From assembly GCF_009604425.1 (NCBI RefSeq), contig NZ_WEGI01000009.1, positions 186,001 to 250,000 on the forward strand: DNA of 64,000 nucleotides. Reading direction: 5' to 3'. Shown one piece after another: positions 34,452 to 43,339 of the stretch. The position numbers and the translations under genes were made by a program. Each line of letters starts with the position of its first letter. The first letter of the stretch is position 1. Origin of the DNA: Nocardia aurantia (lineage in GTDB: Bacteria; Actinomycetota; Actinomycetes; Mycobacteriales; Mycobacteriaceae). The notes below the pieces were generated by a model that ran no database searches, had not been told where the DNA came from, and was given only the letters and a program-made list of their open reading frames with translations.

Positions 34452-34982
34452 GTGCCACTGTACGAATTCGAGGGTAAACGCCCGCAGGTCGACCCCACGG
34501 CGTTCATCGCGCCCACCGCGACCCTGGTCGGCGACGTCCGGGTAGAGGCCGGGGCATCGGTCTGGTACGGCGCGGTCCTACGCGCCGATTTCGCCCCGAT
34601 CATCCTGCGGGAGCGGTCGAACGTGCAGGACAACGCCGTCATCCACACCGCCCCGGACGTGCCGGTCGAGATCGGCGCCGGCGCCACCATCGCGCACAGC
34701 GTGATGCTGCACGGCGCGAGCGTCGGCGAGTCGACGGTCGTCGGCAACGCGGCGACGGTCCTGGACGGCGCCCGCATCGGCGCCGGTTCGATGATCGCGG
34801 CCGATTCCCTGGTGCCCCCGGGCGCCGAGATCCCCGACGGCGTGCTCGCGGCAGGCAGCCCGGCCAAGGTCAAGAAGCCGATCGCCGGATCGAGCGCGGA
34901 GTTGTGGGTCCGGGTGAACCCGGTCGCCTACGCGGAACTGGCCCAGCGGCACCGGGAGACCATCGTCGAGGTTCAACGCTGA
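34452..34982 (+). CDS. Gamma-carbonic-anhydrase-like hexapeptide protein
   Basis: A 176-aa left-handed beta-helix protein built of hexapeptide turns (APTATLVGDVRVEAGASVWYG, NVQDNAVIHTA, VGNAATVLDGARIGAG). RADFAPI and HTAPD/HGASVG place His residues at the trimer interface as in gamma-carbonic anhydrase/PaaY-like proteins: VIHTAP, ATIAHSV, MLHGAS. Such trimers bind zinc or iron and hydrate CO2 or act as thioesterases. The upstream frame extends to 34326 through the repeat array and is rejected. It is separated by 2 bases from the converging phosphoribosyltransferase gene. Confidence 0.9.
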   Translation: MPLYEFEGKRPQVDPTAFIAPTATLVGDVRVEAGASVWYGAVLRADFAPIILRERSNVQDNAVIHTAPDVPVEIGAGATIAHSVMLHGASVGESTVVGNAATVLDGARIGAGSMIAADSLVPPGAEIPDGVLAAGSPAKVKKPIAGSSAELWVRVNPVAYAELAQRHRETIVEVQR

Positions 34983-34984
34983 CG

Positions 34985-35674
34985 TCACGGTGACGGGAGG
35001 TGCAGCAACTCCAGCACCTCGTCGTCGGCGAGCTGATGGAAGTCGCCGTACACCGCCCCCACCCCGCCCAACATCTCCGGAACCAGCGGGCACACGGCCT
35101 CGTCGGCGATGCTGCCCACCCGCTGCAGCGCCTCGTGCGAGGACACCGGCACCGCGACCACGAGCCGCCGCGGCCGGTGCATCCGCACGACCTCGCAGGC
35201 CGCCGCCATCGTCGCGCCGGTGGCCATGCCGTCGTCGACGATCACCACGATGCGCGCGGCGATCGGGATCGGCGCCCGCCCCGCCCGCAGCATCCGGGTC
35301 CGCCGGTCCAGCTCCGCGATTTCCGCCTGCTCGACCGCCGCGAGTTGCTGTCCGGTTGCCCCGACATGCCGCAACACATCCTCGTTGAGCACCCGCACCC
35401 CGTCCTCGCCGATCGCGCCCATGGCGAGCTCGGGCTGCCACGGCACCCCCAGCTTGCGGACTAGCAGAATGTCGAGATCGCCGCCGATCTCCGCCCGGAC
35501 GGCCGCCGCCACCGGCACCCCGCCGCGCGGCAGCCCCAGCACCAGCGGATCGGCGGAGTGCAACGGCCGCAGCAGTTCGCCCAGTACTCGACCGGCCGCC
35601 GCCCGATCCGGATACGGGTCGATGGTCGCCGCGTCTCGCCGGCCGTGTGCGCCGGAACTTCGATGCTCGGTCAC
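34985..35674 (-). CDS. Phosphoribosyltransferase-fold protein
   Basis: A 229-aa type I PRTase-fold protein. The PRPP-binding loop is VVIVDDGMATGATM (about 145-158), with LVLGLPRGGVPVAAAV near the N-terminus and LLVRKLGVPWQPELAMGAIGEDG forming the usual middle region. Such proteins occur beside dienelactone-hydrolase or stress genes in actinobacteria, and the target base is unknown. It starts at the GTG ending at 35674, preceded by GAGGTGA. Confidence 0.88.
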   Translation of the reverse strand: MTEHRSSGAHGRRDAATIDPYPDRAAAGRVLGELLRPLHSADPLVLGLPRGGVPVAAAVRAEIGGDLDILLVRKLGVPWQPELAMGAIGEDGVRVLNEDVLRHVGATGQQLAAVEQAEIAELDRRTRMLRAGRAPIPIAARIVVIVDDGMATGATMAAACEVVRMHRPRRLVVAVPVSSHEALQRVGSIADEAVCPLVPEMLGGVGAVYGDFHQLADDEVLELLHLPSP

Positions 35675-35864
35675 GGATCACCTCGATGCCACTCGGGTTC
35701 GAGTCTTCCGGCGGATTACCCGCCGGGTCGCGCATCATGCGTACGAATTGGTTTGTGCCACCGGGTCGCCCGCGCGGACGACCACCACGAACGCGGCGCT
35801 GCCGAATGAACGGGCCCCGCCCGTACGCCCCGAGTCTACGCCCGCGCGAATGCCTCGGAACCGG

Positions 35865-36827
35865 TCAATCGGCAGGTCGGGGCACGATCTCGAAGCGCCG
35901 CAGGCTCAGGCTGGGATTGGTGGTGCGGACCTGATCGACCTGGGCCAGGTCGATCCCCGCGGCGGCGACCCCGGGCGCGTCGCCGAGCTCGGCGAGCACC
36001 GTGCCGCCGGGATCCACGATCATCGAGGCGCCCGAACCGCGCGGTGCGGCGTGGTCGGCGGCGACGACGTAGACCGTGTTCTCGATCGCCCGGGCCCGCA
36101 GCAGCGTGGTCCACTGGTCGACCTTCCCCGGCCCCGGAATCCACTGCGCGGGCAGCAGCAACACGTGCGCACCGGCGGCGGCCACCCGGCGGCAACCCTC
36201 CGGGAAGCGCAGATCGAAACAGGTCTGCAGGCCGAACATGACACCGTCGACGGTGAAGACCGCCGGTTCCGCGATCTCACCGGGCAGGATCACGTCCGAT
36301 TCCTTGAAACCGAAGGCGTCGTACAGATGAACCTTCCGGTACACGGCCACGAAATCCGCGTCCGGACCGGCGACGACCAGGGTGTTGTAGATGTGATCCG
36401 GCTCATGGCCGCCGGGCGACTCGACGACGCCGGCCACCAGGTGCACCCCGAACTCGGCGGCGAGCCCGCGCAGACCGGTCACGTACTCGCCGGTGAGCGG
36501 TTCGGCGGCGGCGAGTACGCGATCGTCCAGCCGCATCACCGCGAACATCGAGTATTCCGGTGCGACGACCACCCGGGCGCCGAGCGCGGCCGCCTCGCGC
36601 ACATGCTCGCGCAGCGCGGCGAGATTGGCGGATTTGTCGGTGTAGGGCGCGAACTGGACGACCGCGACGACGGTCCGCCCGGAGGCGCCGGGCAGGAGCG
36701 CCGGATCGGTGGCGATCTCCGACTCGAGCTCCGCCGTGGCCGCCGCGACCGGGTCGTCGGCAGCCGGTGCCGGCACGGTGGTGACGGTGACCACCGTCGG
36801 CTCGGGGGTGGCGCGTTCGTACTGCAT
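35865..36827 (-). CDS. Carbon-nitrogen hydrolase (nitrilase superfamily amidase)
   Basis: A 320-aa protein. Glu91 (VAPEYSMF), Lys165 (YRKVHLYDAFGFKES) and Cys203 (QTCFDLRFPE) form the Glu-Lys-Cys triad. The layout is closest to Nit1/omega-amidase-like members that cleave amides of small acids; the substrate is unknown. An Ala-rich segment of about 45 residues precedes the catalytic domain. The ATG ending at 36827 is preceded by TACCGT (minus strand 36840-36835), ending 8 bases upstream, so the gene may be leaderless. It is divergent from the DEAD-box helicase gene. Confidence 0.92.
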   Translation of the reverse strand: MQYERATPEPTVVTVTTVPAPAADDPVAAATAELESEIATDPALLPGASGRTVVAVVQFAPYTDKSANLAALREHVREAAALGARVVVAPEYSMFAVMRLDDRVLAAAEPLTGEYVTGLRGLAAEFGVHLVAGVVESPGGHEPDHIYNTLVVAGPDADFVAVYRKVHLYDAFGFKESDVILPGEIAEPAVFTVDGVMFGLQTCFDLRFPEGCRRVAAAGAHVLLLPAQWIPGPGKVDQWTTLLRARAIENTVYVVAADHAAPRGSGASMIVDPGGTVLAELGDAPGVAAAGIDLAQVDQVRTTNPSLSLRRFEIVPRPAD

Positions 36828-36875
36828 GGCTATCACGGTATTGGCCCGACGTCCGGGGCGGCTACCGGGAGGCAG

Positions 36876-36881
36876 TAAAAT
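36876..36881 (+). promoter_or_regulatory. -10 element of DEAD-box helicase gene
   Basis: TAAAAT lies 11 bases before the ATG at 36892, near-consensus for a housekeeping -10. GGGAGG upstream of it cannot serve as a ribosome site for this transcript, so the 5' UTR would be only a few bases. Confidence 0.45.
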
Positions 36882-36891
36882 CCTAGCCAAT

Positions 36892-38724
36892 ATGAGCACC
36901 TCACCGGTCGACAGCGTTTCTTCCTTCGACGACGAGAGGGACGCCGCCGACCCGTCCTTCGCTGATCTCGGCATCGATGACCGCCTGCTGGCGGCCATCG
37001 CCGACGTCGGCTACGAATCGCCGTCGCCGATCCAGGCCGCGACGATTCCGCCGCTGCTGGCCGGTTCCGACGTGGTCGGACTGGCCCAGACGGGCACCGG
37101 CAAGACCGCCGCGTTCGCCATCCCGATCCTGATGGGGATCGGGGCGCGGGCCGACAAGGGCAAGGCGCCGCAGGCGCTGGTCCTGGCCCCTACTCGCGAA
37201 CTCGCGATCCAGGTGGCCGAGGCGTTCGGGCGCTACTCGTCGCATCTGCCCGGCGTGCACGTGCTGCCGGTGTACGGCGGCCAGAACTACGCCGTGCAGC
37301 TGTCCGGGCTCCGCCGGGGCGCCCAGGTCGTGGTCGGCACTCCCGGTCGCGTCATCGACCATCTGGAGCGCGGCACGCTCGATCTGACGCAGCTGCGGTA
37401 CCTCGTGCTCGACGAGGCCGACGAGATGCTCAAGATGGGCTTCCAGGAGGACGTCGAGCGGATCCTCCGCGACACCCCCGCCGAGAAGCAGGTGGCGCTG
37501 TTCTCCGCGACCATGCCGAGCGTGATCCGGAAGATCTCCAAGCAGTACCTCAAGGATCCGGTCGAGATCACGGTCAAGGCGAAGACGACCACCGCCACCA
37601 ATATCGGCCAGCGCTACCTGTACGTCTCGCATCAGCGCAAGCTCGACGCCCTGACGCGCATCCTCGAGGTCGAGACCTTCGAGGCGATGATCATCTTCGT
37701 GCGCACCAAGCAGGTCACCGAGGAGCTGGCCGAGAAGCTGCGGGCCCGCGGGTATTCGGCGGCCGCCATCAACGGCGACATCGCGCAGGCGCAGCGCGAG
37801 CGCACCATCGGCCAGCTGAAGTCCGGGCAGCTGGACATCCTGGTCGCCACCGATGTGGCCGCCCGCGGCCTCGACGTGGAACGCATCTCGCACGTGGTCA
37901 ACTACGACATCCCGCACGACACCGAGTCGTACGTGCACCGCATCGGCCGCACCGGCCGCGCCGGGCGCTCCGGTGAGGCGCTGCTGTTCGTCACCCCGCG
38001 CGAGCGGCGCCTGCTGGACGCGATCGAGCGGGCCACCCGGCAGCCGCTGACCGAGATCCCGCTGCCCAGCGTCGAGGACGTGAACGCGCAGCGGGTGGTG
38101 AAGTTCCACGACCAGATCACCGAGAACCTGAATTCGGACAATCTGGCGCTGTTCCGGAAACTGATCGAGGACTACGAGGCGGAACACAACATCCCGCTCG
38201 CCGACATCGCCGCCGCGCTGGCCGCCTCGGCCCACGAGGGCGACAACTTCTTCATGGAACCCGAGCCGGAACCGCAACGGCGGGACCGCGGTACGCGCAA
38301 GTTCGAGGAGGGGCGCGGCTTCGACGACCGTTCGGGCGACCGGCGTTTCGAGGATCGGGGCCCGCGCGATCCCGGCGTCAACCGCACCACCGGTGTCGAG
38401 ATGGCGACCTACCGGATCTCCGTCGGCAAGCGGCACCGCGTGGTGCCGGGCGCCATCGTCGGCGCCATCGCCAACGAAGGTGGTTTGCGCCGAAGCGATT
38501 TCGGTCACATCAGCATCCGCCCCGACCACAGCCTGGTCGAGCTGCCCGCGGAATTGTCGCGGGAGACCCTGGATGCCCTGCGCGAGACCAGGATCAGCGG
38601 CGTACTCATCGACCTGCAGCCGGACCAGGGGGCGCCCGGATTCCGCCCCACCAACCGCGGCCCCCGCCGCGAGCACAAGCGCCCGGACTACAAACGCCCC
38701 GACCGCCGCAAACCCCGCAGCTGA
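36892..38724 (+). CDS. deaD: DEAD-box RNA helicase (DeaD/CsdA type)
   Basis: A 610-aa helicase with all core motifs: Q motif SPIQ, AQTGTGKTAAF, PTRELAIQ, TPGRVIDH, DEAD, SAT, VATDVAARGLD and HRIGRTGRAGRSGE (core about residues 20-390). A charged linker leads to a DbpA/CsdA-type RNA-binding domain near 505-580 (EMATYRISVGKRHRVVPGAIVGAIANEGG) and a basic tail (RREHKRPDYKRPDRRKPRS). It unwinds structured RNA in ribosome assembly and cold adaptation. The ATG at 36892 is chosen as the start; upstream in-frame extensions run through the promoter. Confidence 0.95.
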   Translation: MSTSPVDSVSSFDDERDAADPSFADLGIDDRLLAAIADVGYESPSPIQAATIPPLLAGSDVVGLAQTGTGKTAAFAIPILMGIGARADKGKAPQALVLAPTRELAIQVAEAFGRYSSHLPGVHVLPVYGGQNYAVQLSGLRRGAQVVVGTPGRVIDHLERGTLDLTQLRYLVLDEADEMLKMGFQEDVERILRDTPAEKQVALFSATMPSVIRKISKQYLKDPVEITVKAKTTTATNIGQRYLYVSHQRKLDALTRILEVETFEAMIIFVRTKQVTEELAEKLRARGYSAAAINGDIAQAQRERTIGQLKSGQLDILVATDVAARGLDVERISHVVNYDIPHDTESYVHRIGRTGRAGRSGEALLFVTPRERRLLDAIERATRQPLTEIPLPSVEDVNAQRVVKFHDQITENLNSDNLALFRKLIEDYEAEHNIPLADIAAALAASAHEGDNFFMEPEPEPQRRDRGTRKFEEGRGFDDRSGDRRFEDRGPRDPGVNRTTGVEMATYRISVGKRHRVVPGAIVGAIANEGGLRRSDFGHISIRPDHSLVELPAELSRETLDALRETRISGVLIDLQPDQGAPGFRPTNRGPRREHKRPDYKRPDRRKPRS

Positions 38725-38946
38725 CCCGCCTCTCCGCGTTTCAGGCCATACGAGTCGGGAGCTCGGGAGGTGGTCACAGGTCTCACCCGGGTGCCGCTCG
38801 GGTGGGAGTTACCTGGGGAGTTACCCATGTGCTGGCCCGCCTCTCCGCGTTTCAGGCCATACGAGTCGGGAGCTCGGGAGGTGGTCACAGGTCTCACCTG
38901 GGTGCCGCTCGGGTGGGAGTTACCCGGGGAGTTACCCATGTGCTCT
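38725..38946. repeat. 111-bp tandem duplication
   Basis: Two adjacent copies (38725-38835 and 38836-38946) are identical except for two C/T differences and the last two bases. The unit begins CCCGCCTCTCCG and ends near GAGTTACCCATGTGCT. It occupies the space after the DEAD-box helicase stop codon and before the secreted protein gene (opposite strand). No protein is evident in any frame. Confidence 0.88.
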
Positions 38947-39020
38947 CGGGATCAGCTGTCCCGGTTCGTGATTCCTGGGGGCCGTGCGGGTGGTCGGGGC
39001 CTCGGGTAGGGGGGTGGCGG

Positions 39021-39860
39021 TCAGTTTGTTGTTGCGCCGGAACCGGTTTGGGGAGCGGTGTTGTCGGGTGCAGGCGGTTGATTCTGGTCCGGTGCCGGTG
39101 CCGGTGCCGGTGCCGGTGCCGGGGTGGAGGTTGGTGGTGGGGTGGCGGGGCCGGGGGAGATGGGGGCCGGGGCCGGGGCGTTGGGGTCCGTGGTTGTCGG
39201 TGGGGCGTAGGGGTTGGTTTCGGGGTTCGCGTCGACTGTGATGACGCCCAGGGCGGGGGTCAGGGCGCAGCGCTGGCCCGGGTAGTCGATGGTGCCCCAG
39301 ACGGCGGCGGCCACGGTGCCGGGGCCGGTGTCGACGGTCTTGGACAGCGCGGGGGTGCCGAAATCGGTGAGGTCGTCGAGTTCGGCGATGCCGCTGCGGC
39401 CGTCGGCGAGGTTCACCCAGGCCAGGGCGAGGCCGGCGGAGATCGGGAAACCGGTCACCATCGGGCTGGCCTGGAAGCGGATGGTGCCTGCCGGGCCGGC
39501 GATGCCGCGGTCCGGGCCGGGGATGCCCGCGGCTCCGGTGACGACCGTGGTGGTCAGCGGGAGGTCCCGGCCACAGCCCATGGTGGTGGCCTGGGTCAGG
39601 AACGGGGTGAAGCCGCCCGCGATGTGATCCAGCCCGCTCGCGGCGACGAGTTCGGCCGCGTTCGCGACGGCGGTGACCGCCGTGCGGCTCGCCGGATCGG
39701 GGGCGGCGGCCGCGGTGAGGCGGTCGATCGCGGCGTCGAGCGGGGTGGGAATGGGTTGCGCGAGAGTGCTGCCGACGGCCGCCGCCGCGCCGATACCGAG
39801 CGCGGCGGTGGTCGCGGCCAGCCGCGCCATGGTCCTGCCGTTCACGCGAATGCTCCACAT
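39021..39860 (-). CDS. Secreted hypothetical protein with Pro/Ala tail
   Basis: A 279-aa protein starting MWSIRVNGRTMARLAATTAALGIGAAAAVGS, which reads as a signal peptide with a cleavage region near STLAQP. The mature part (about 40-220) has two Cys (MGCGRD and GQRCAL) that may form a disulfide and no recognised catalytic motif; it resembles secreted proteins of mycolata of unknown function. The last 60 residues are Pro/Ala/Thr-rich, partly from five GGTGCC hexamers (39091-39120). A longer upstream frame to 40043 is rejected because it would bury the signal peptide. A start at the inner ATG (39830) is possible. Confidence 0.68.
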   Translation of the reverse strand: MWSIRVNGRTMARLAATTAALGIGAAAAVGSTLAQPIPTPLDAAIDRLTAAAAPDPASRTAVTAVANAAELVAASGLDHIAGGFTPFLTQATTMGCGRDLPLTTTVVTGAAGIPGPDRGIAGPAGTIRFQASPMVTGFPISAGLALAWVNLADGRSGIAELDDLTDFGTPALSKTVDTGPGTVAAAVWGTIDYPGQRCALTPALGVITVDANPETNPYAPPTTTDPNAPAPAPISPGPATPPPTSTPAPAPAPAPAPDQNQPPAPDNTAPQTGSGATTN

Positions 39861-39990
39861 CTGTTCGTGCACTACGGGACCGGGCCCGTGGATCGCGGGC
39901 TCGGCCTGCTCCGCAACGTACCAGCCGTCCTCGCCGGGCGTAAGGCCGAGCAGGTCGGCCGCCCGGTCCGACATGCGACCCCGACTCGGG

Positions 39991-40004
39991 TTACCGAGAG
40001 GTAA
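39991..40004. promoter_or_regulatory. Palindromic operator candidate before acyl-CoA dehydrogenase operon
   Basis: TTACC-GAGA-GGTAA is a perfect 14-bp inverted repeat, ending 37 bases before the first dehydrogenase ATG. An overlapping repeat CTCGG-GTTA-CCGAG spans 39985-39998. It is placed between that operon and the divergent secreted-protein gene, and a TetR-type fatty-acid regulator is a natural candidate. Confidence 0.42.
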
Positions 40005-40041
40005 GTTTGACTGCGGACATTCGAGCACGGTGGGAGACGCC

Positions 40042-41211
40042 ATGAAACTTGCCCTGTCACCCGAAGAGGTGGCCTTCCGCGACGACTTGAACCGGTTCTA
40101 CCGGACCGAGATCCCGCAGGAGATCCGGGACAAGGTCCAATACGGCCTGGACCTCACCCGGGAGGATGTCGTCACCACGCACAAGATCCTCAACGACGCC
40201 GGGCTCGCGGTGCCGCGCTGGCCGGTCGAATGGGGCGGCAAGAACTGGACCCCGATGCAGCTGCACCTCTGGGAGGACGAGTTGCAGCTGGCCAGCGTGC
40301 CCGATCCACTGACCTTCAACGCCAACATGATCGGCCCGGTGATCGCCCAGTTCGGATCGCAGGAGATGAAGGAGCGGTTCCTGCCGGCCACGGCCGCGCT
40401 GGACATCTGGTGGTGCCAGGGTTTCTCCGAACCCGACGCCGGCTCCGACCTGGCCTCGCTGCGCACCACCGCGGTGCGCGACGGTGATTCGTACATCGTG
40501 AACGGCCAGAAGATCTGGACCACGATGGCCCAGTGGGCGGACTGGATCTTCTGCCTGGTGCGTACCGACCCCAGCGCGCCGAAGCGGCAGGCGGGGATCT
40601 CCCTGCTGCTGTTCGATGTGAAGACGCCGGGGGTGACCATCCGCCCGATCAAGCTGATCGACGGCCGGCACGAGGTCAACGAGGTCTTCTTCGAGAACGT
40701 CCGGGTACCCGCCGATCAGCTGGTCGGCGAGGAGAACCAGGGCTGGACCTACGCGAAGTATCTGCTCGGCAACGAGCGCACCGGCATCACGGCGGTCGGC
40801 CGCACCAAGGTCCGGCTCGCGGTGGCGAAAGAGTATGCCGCGCAGGTGAAGTCGCGCTCGGGCACGCTGCTCGACGATCCGCGGTTCGCCGCCCGCCTGG
40901 CCGAGGTCGAGAACGAATTGCTGGCCCTGGAGCTGACATTGCTGCGGGTGGTCGCCAATTCCAGTGAGGGCAAGCCGAATCCGGCCTCCTCGGTGCTGAA
41001 GATGCGCGGTTCGGAACTGCAGCAGGCGGCCACCGAACTGCTGCTGGACATCGCCGGTCCGGACGCGCTGCCGGTGCGAGCCGGCGTCGCCGGGCCCGAG
41101 TGGGCGCAGCGCACCGGCCCGGCCTACCTGAATTTCCGCAAGACCACCATCTACGGAGGTTCGAGCGAGGTGCAGCGCACCATCATCGCCTCCACCATCC
41201 TCGGATTGTGA
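40042..41211 (+). CDS. Acyl-CoA dehydrogenase (FadE type), first of a pair
   Basis: A 389-aa FAD-dependent dehydrogenase. Family segments include WWCQGFSEPDAGSDLASLRTTA (flavin/substrate loop), NGQKIWTTMAQWADW and TTIYGGSSEVQRTIIASTILGL at the C-terminus. It removes two hydrogens from acyl-CoA at the alpha-beta position, and electrons go to ETF. Its start ATG follows GGGAGACGCC. A second acyl-CoA dehydrogenase begins 9 bases after its stop codon, the arrangement of heteromeric FadE pairs such as those acting on steroid side chains in actinobacteria. Confidence 0.93.
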   Translation: MKLALSPEEVAFRDDLNRFYRTEIPQEIRDKVQYGLDLTREDVVTTHKILNDAGLAVPRWPVEWGGKNWTPMQLHLWEDELQLASVPDPLTFNANMIGPVIAQFGSQEMKERFLPATAALDIWWCQGFSEPDAGSDLASLRTTAVRDGDSYIVNGQKIWTTMAQWADWIFCLVRTDPSAPKRQAGISLLLFDVKTPGVTIRPIKLIDGRHEVNEVFFENVRVPADQLVGEENQGWTYAKYLLGNERTGITAVGRTKVRLAVAKEYAAQVKSRSGTLLDDPRFAARLAEVENELLALELTLLRVVANSSEGKPNPASSVLKMRGSELQQAATELLLDIAGPDALPVRAGVAGPEWAQRTGPAYLNFRKTTIYGGSSEVQRTIIASTILGL

Positions 41212-41220
41212 GGCACTGAC

Positions 41221-42354
41221 ATGGATTTCGAACTCACCGAGGAGCAGGTGCTGCTCGGCGCCACCGTGCGCGATCTGCTGGCTCGCGCCTACGACCAGGA
41301 ATCGCGGCTGAAGACGCTCGAGACCGAACCGGGCTGGAGCCGTGAGGTCTGGTCACAGCTGGCCGAATTGGGCGTGCTGGGCCTGAGTTTCGACGAGGAG
41401 GACGGCGGCGCCGGTGCGGGGCCGGTGGAGACGATGGTCGTCCTGGAGGAGCTGGGCCGCCGGCAGGCGCCGGAGCCGCTGCTGGACGCGGTGCTGCTGC
41501 CGGGCGGGCTGGTGCGCGCCGTCGGTACCGCCGAACAGCGGCAGCGGATCCTGCCGGAGGTCGCGGGTGGCTCCCGGCTGCTGGCCTTCGCGCACGACGA
41601 GCCGGGCTCGCGCTGGCCGGACAACGAGGTGGCGGTCACCGCCGTCGCCGACGGGTCCGGATTCCGGCTGACCGGTGTGAAAAACCCGGTGGCCCACGGT
41701 GATTGCGCCGACGAGCTGGTGGTCAGCGCCGGGCTGCCCGGCGGCGGCATCGGCCTGTTCCTGGTCGCCGCGACGGCCGAGGGGGTGCGGCGCACGCCGT
41801 ACCGCACCTACGACGAACGCCGGGGCGCGCAGGTCGAATTCGATTCCGCCCCGGCGGAACTGCTCGGCGGCCCGGAGGCCGGCGACGCGAGCGCCGCGAT
41901 CGCGGCGGCGATCGTCGCCGCACAGGCGAGCCTGAACGCCGAGGCGGTCGGCGCGATGGCCGAGGCGCTACGACTGACCAGCGAATACCTGAAGACCCGC
42001 AAGCAGTTCGGCGTGACCCTGTCGAAGTTCCAGGCGCTGACCCACCGGGCCGCGGACATGTACGTGTCGCTGGAACTGGCCCGCAGCATGAGTTACTACG
42101 CCACGGCCGCACTGGCCGACGGCACCGCGGATCCGATGATCGCGTCGCGCGCCAAACTGCAGGTGGATCGCAGTGCCAGGCATATCGGGCAGGAGGCCGT
42201 CCAGATGCACGGCGGGATCGGCATCACCACCGAATATCCGGTGAGCCACTACGTGGCCCGCCTCACCGCCATCGGCCGCACCTTCGGATCGGACCTCGAG
42301 CATCTGCGGCTGCTCACGGACCGGGTGGCCGGATACGGACTGGCCGAACTCTGA
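41221..42354 (+). CDS. Acyl-CoA dehydrogenase, second of a pair
   Basis: A 377-aa protein with the same fold as its neighbour but more divergent: MDFELTEEQVLLGATVRDLLA, FAHDEPGSRWPD in place of the usual TEPDAGSD loop, and KTRKQFGVTLSKFQALTHRAADMY plus MHGGIGITTEYPVSHYVARL near the C-terminus. Losing part of the flavin loop is typical of the non-catalytic or half-site subunit of alpha2beta2 FadE complexes. It is co-transcribed with the first subunit and ends before a terminator hairpin. Confidence 0.92.
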   Translation: MDFELTEEQVLLGATVRDLLARAYDQESRLKTLETEPGWSREVWSQLAELGVLGLSFDEEDGGAGAGPVETMVVLEELGRRQAPEPLLDAVLLPGGLVRAVGTAEQRQRILPEVAGGSRLLAFAHDEPGSRWPDNEVAVTAVADGSGFRLTGVKNPVAHGDCADELVVSAGLPGGGIGLFLVAATAEGVRRTPYRTYDERRGAQVEFDSAPAELLGGPEAGDASAAIAAAIVAAQASLNAEAVGAMAEALRLTSEYLKTRKQFGVTLSKFQALTHRAADMYVSLELARSMSYYATAALADGTADPMIASRAKLQVDRSARHIGQEAVQMHGGIGITTEYPVSHYVARLTAIGRTFGSDLEHLRLLTDRVAGYGLAEL

Positions 42355-42368
42355 CCGCACTCCGGCGA

Positions 42369-42409
42369 GCCCTCGGCGCGGGCACTGACATGGACTTCGC
42401 GCCGAGGGC
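42369..42409 (+). terminator. Hairpin terminator after acyl-CoA dehydrogenase pair
   Basis: GCCCTCGGCGCG (42369-42380) and its perfect complement (42398-42409) form a 12-bp stem with a 17-base loop 14 bases after the stop codon. Confidence 0.7.
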
Positions 42410-42477
42410 CGGCACGGCCGGCGGGGAGAGCCTCGTGCCCGCACCCCGGTGATGCGGCGCGATCTCGAGCCCCGGAT

Positions 42478-43011
42478 TCAGCGCGAGTGATCGATGAGTG
42501 CCGAGCCGGTGGAAGGAGCGGCCGGGGAGGACGTCGGCGCCACACCGCGGGGCGTGACCGCGGGGCGCAGCGTCGGCGTCGGCTTCGGGGAGGTGGAGCG
42601 ATTCGGCGCGAGGTTGTCGTACAGCGGCTGCTGCGCGGTCGGGACCGCCTCGACCGGCGCGGCCGGCACCGGCCCGACCACGGCGAGACCCGACGGATTG
42701 GCGGGCGTGCTGCTCTCGGTGTGCAACCGCGGCGGCTGCGCGGCGACCCGCCAGCTCGGCGAGGGCGGGATGACCACCTGGAAGGACGAGGTCGTCCCCG
42801 CGCGGACGACCTCCGCCGGCGCCTGCTGCAGATCCGCGTTCAGCGGCGGCGGCGCGACGTAGGTGTCCTGATGCCCGAGGCCGCAGGCGCCGATCAGGAC
42901 CAGGCCCACCGAGATCGCACCGGCGGCGAGCGCGGGGCCCGCCACTGCGGCATTCAGGCGGTTCGGGACCTTGTCGGCTCGTTCACCCGAGCCCGCCTTG
43001 CTGCCATCCAT
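42478..43011 (-). CDS. Putative lipoprotein, Pro/Ala-rich (hypothetical)
   Basis: A 177-aa protein. After about 22 polar residues comes a hydrophobic stretch ending LVLIGACGLG, where IGAC fits a lipobox with Cys43. The rest is Pro/Ser/Thr-rich with no domain I recognise (TYVAPPPLNADLQQAPAEVV, then a low-complexity tail). It would be anchored at the outer face of the membrane. I place the start at the ATG ending at 43011, preceded by GAGGAG; a TTG six codons upstream is less likely. The function is unknown. Confidence 0.6.
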   Translation of the reverse strand: MDGSKAGSGERADKVPNRLNAAVAGPALAAGAISVGLVLIGACGLGHQDTYVAPPPLNADLQQAPAEVVRAGTTSSFQVVIPPSPSWRVAAQPPRLHTESSTPANPSGLAVVGPVPAAPVEAVPTAQQPLYDNLAPNRSTSPKPTPTLRPAVTPRGVAPTSSPAAPSTGSALIDHSR

Positions 43012-43339
43012 CGGTACACTGCTCCTCAATTGTCTCGAGTCGGCCTCACGATAACGGAGGCTGGTGTACGGGGCCAGACGGGCGGAATGCGCGGCACGTT
43101 ACCCGCCGATTGTCTCAAACACGCTTGATTCAAATAACAAATCGATAACATGCGCGTGTCGCGGGCACGTGTCGCATTGAGATTCGGCCACGAAGACGTA
43201 GCGTGTGAGCAACGTTACACATGAGACGCCCGAAGTTTGCTGAGGGACACTCCGTGTTTCGCGGGCGCCATTCGCCACTGTCGTTGATGGTTTCCGTGCT
43301 GCGCGGGTCTCGGTGGTCGGGTGTCATCGAGGAGTGGTG
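43012..43339. promoter_or_regulatory. Divergent intergenic region, AT-rich
   Basis: About 330 gene-free bases between two divergent small membrane-protein genes. The part around 43120-43155 is clearly AT-rich and likely holds the promoters. A partly symmetrical TGTGAGCAACGTTACACA (43204-43221) is present but imperfect. Confidence 0.35.

Noticed and set aside
39091..39120. GGTGCC hexamer run as a regulatory repeat
   Set aside because: It lies inside the Pro/Ala tail of the secreted protein and simply encodes alternating Ala-Pro.
43204..43221. AACGTT-centred palindrome before the small two-helix protein
   Set aside because: Only the outer TGTG/CACA arms and the central AACGTT match; too imperfect to call an operator.
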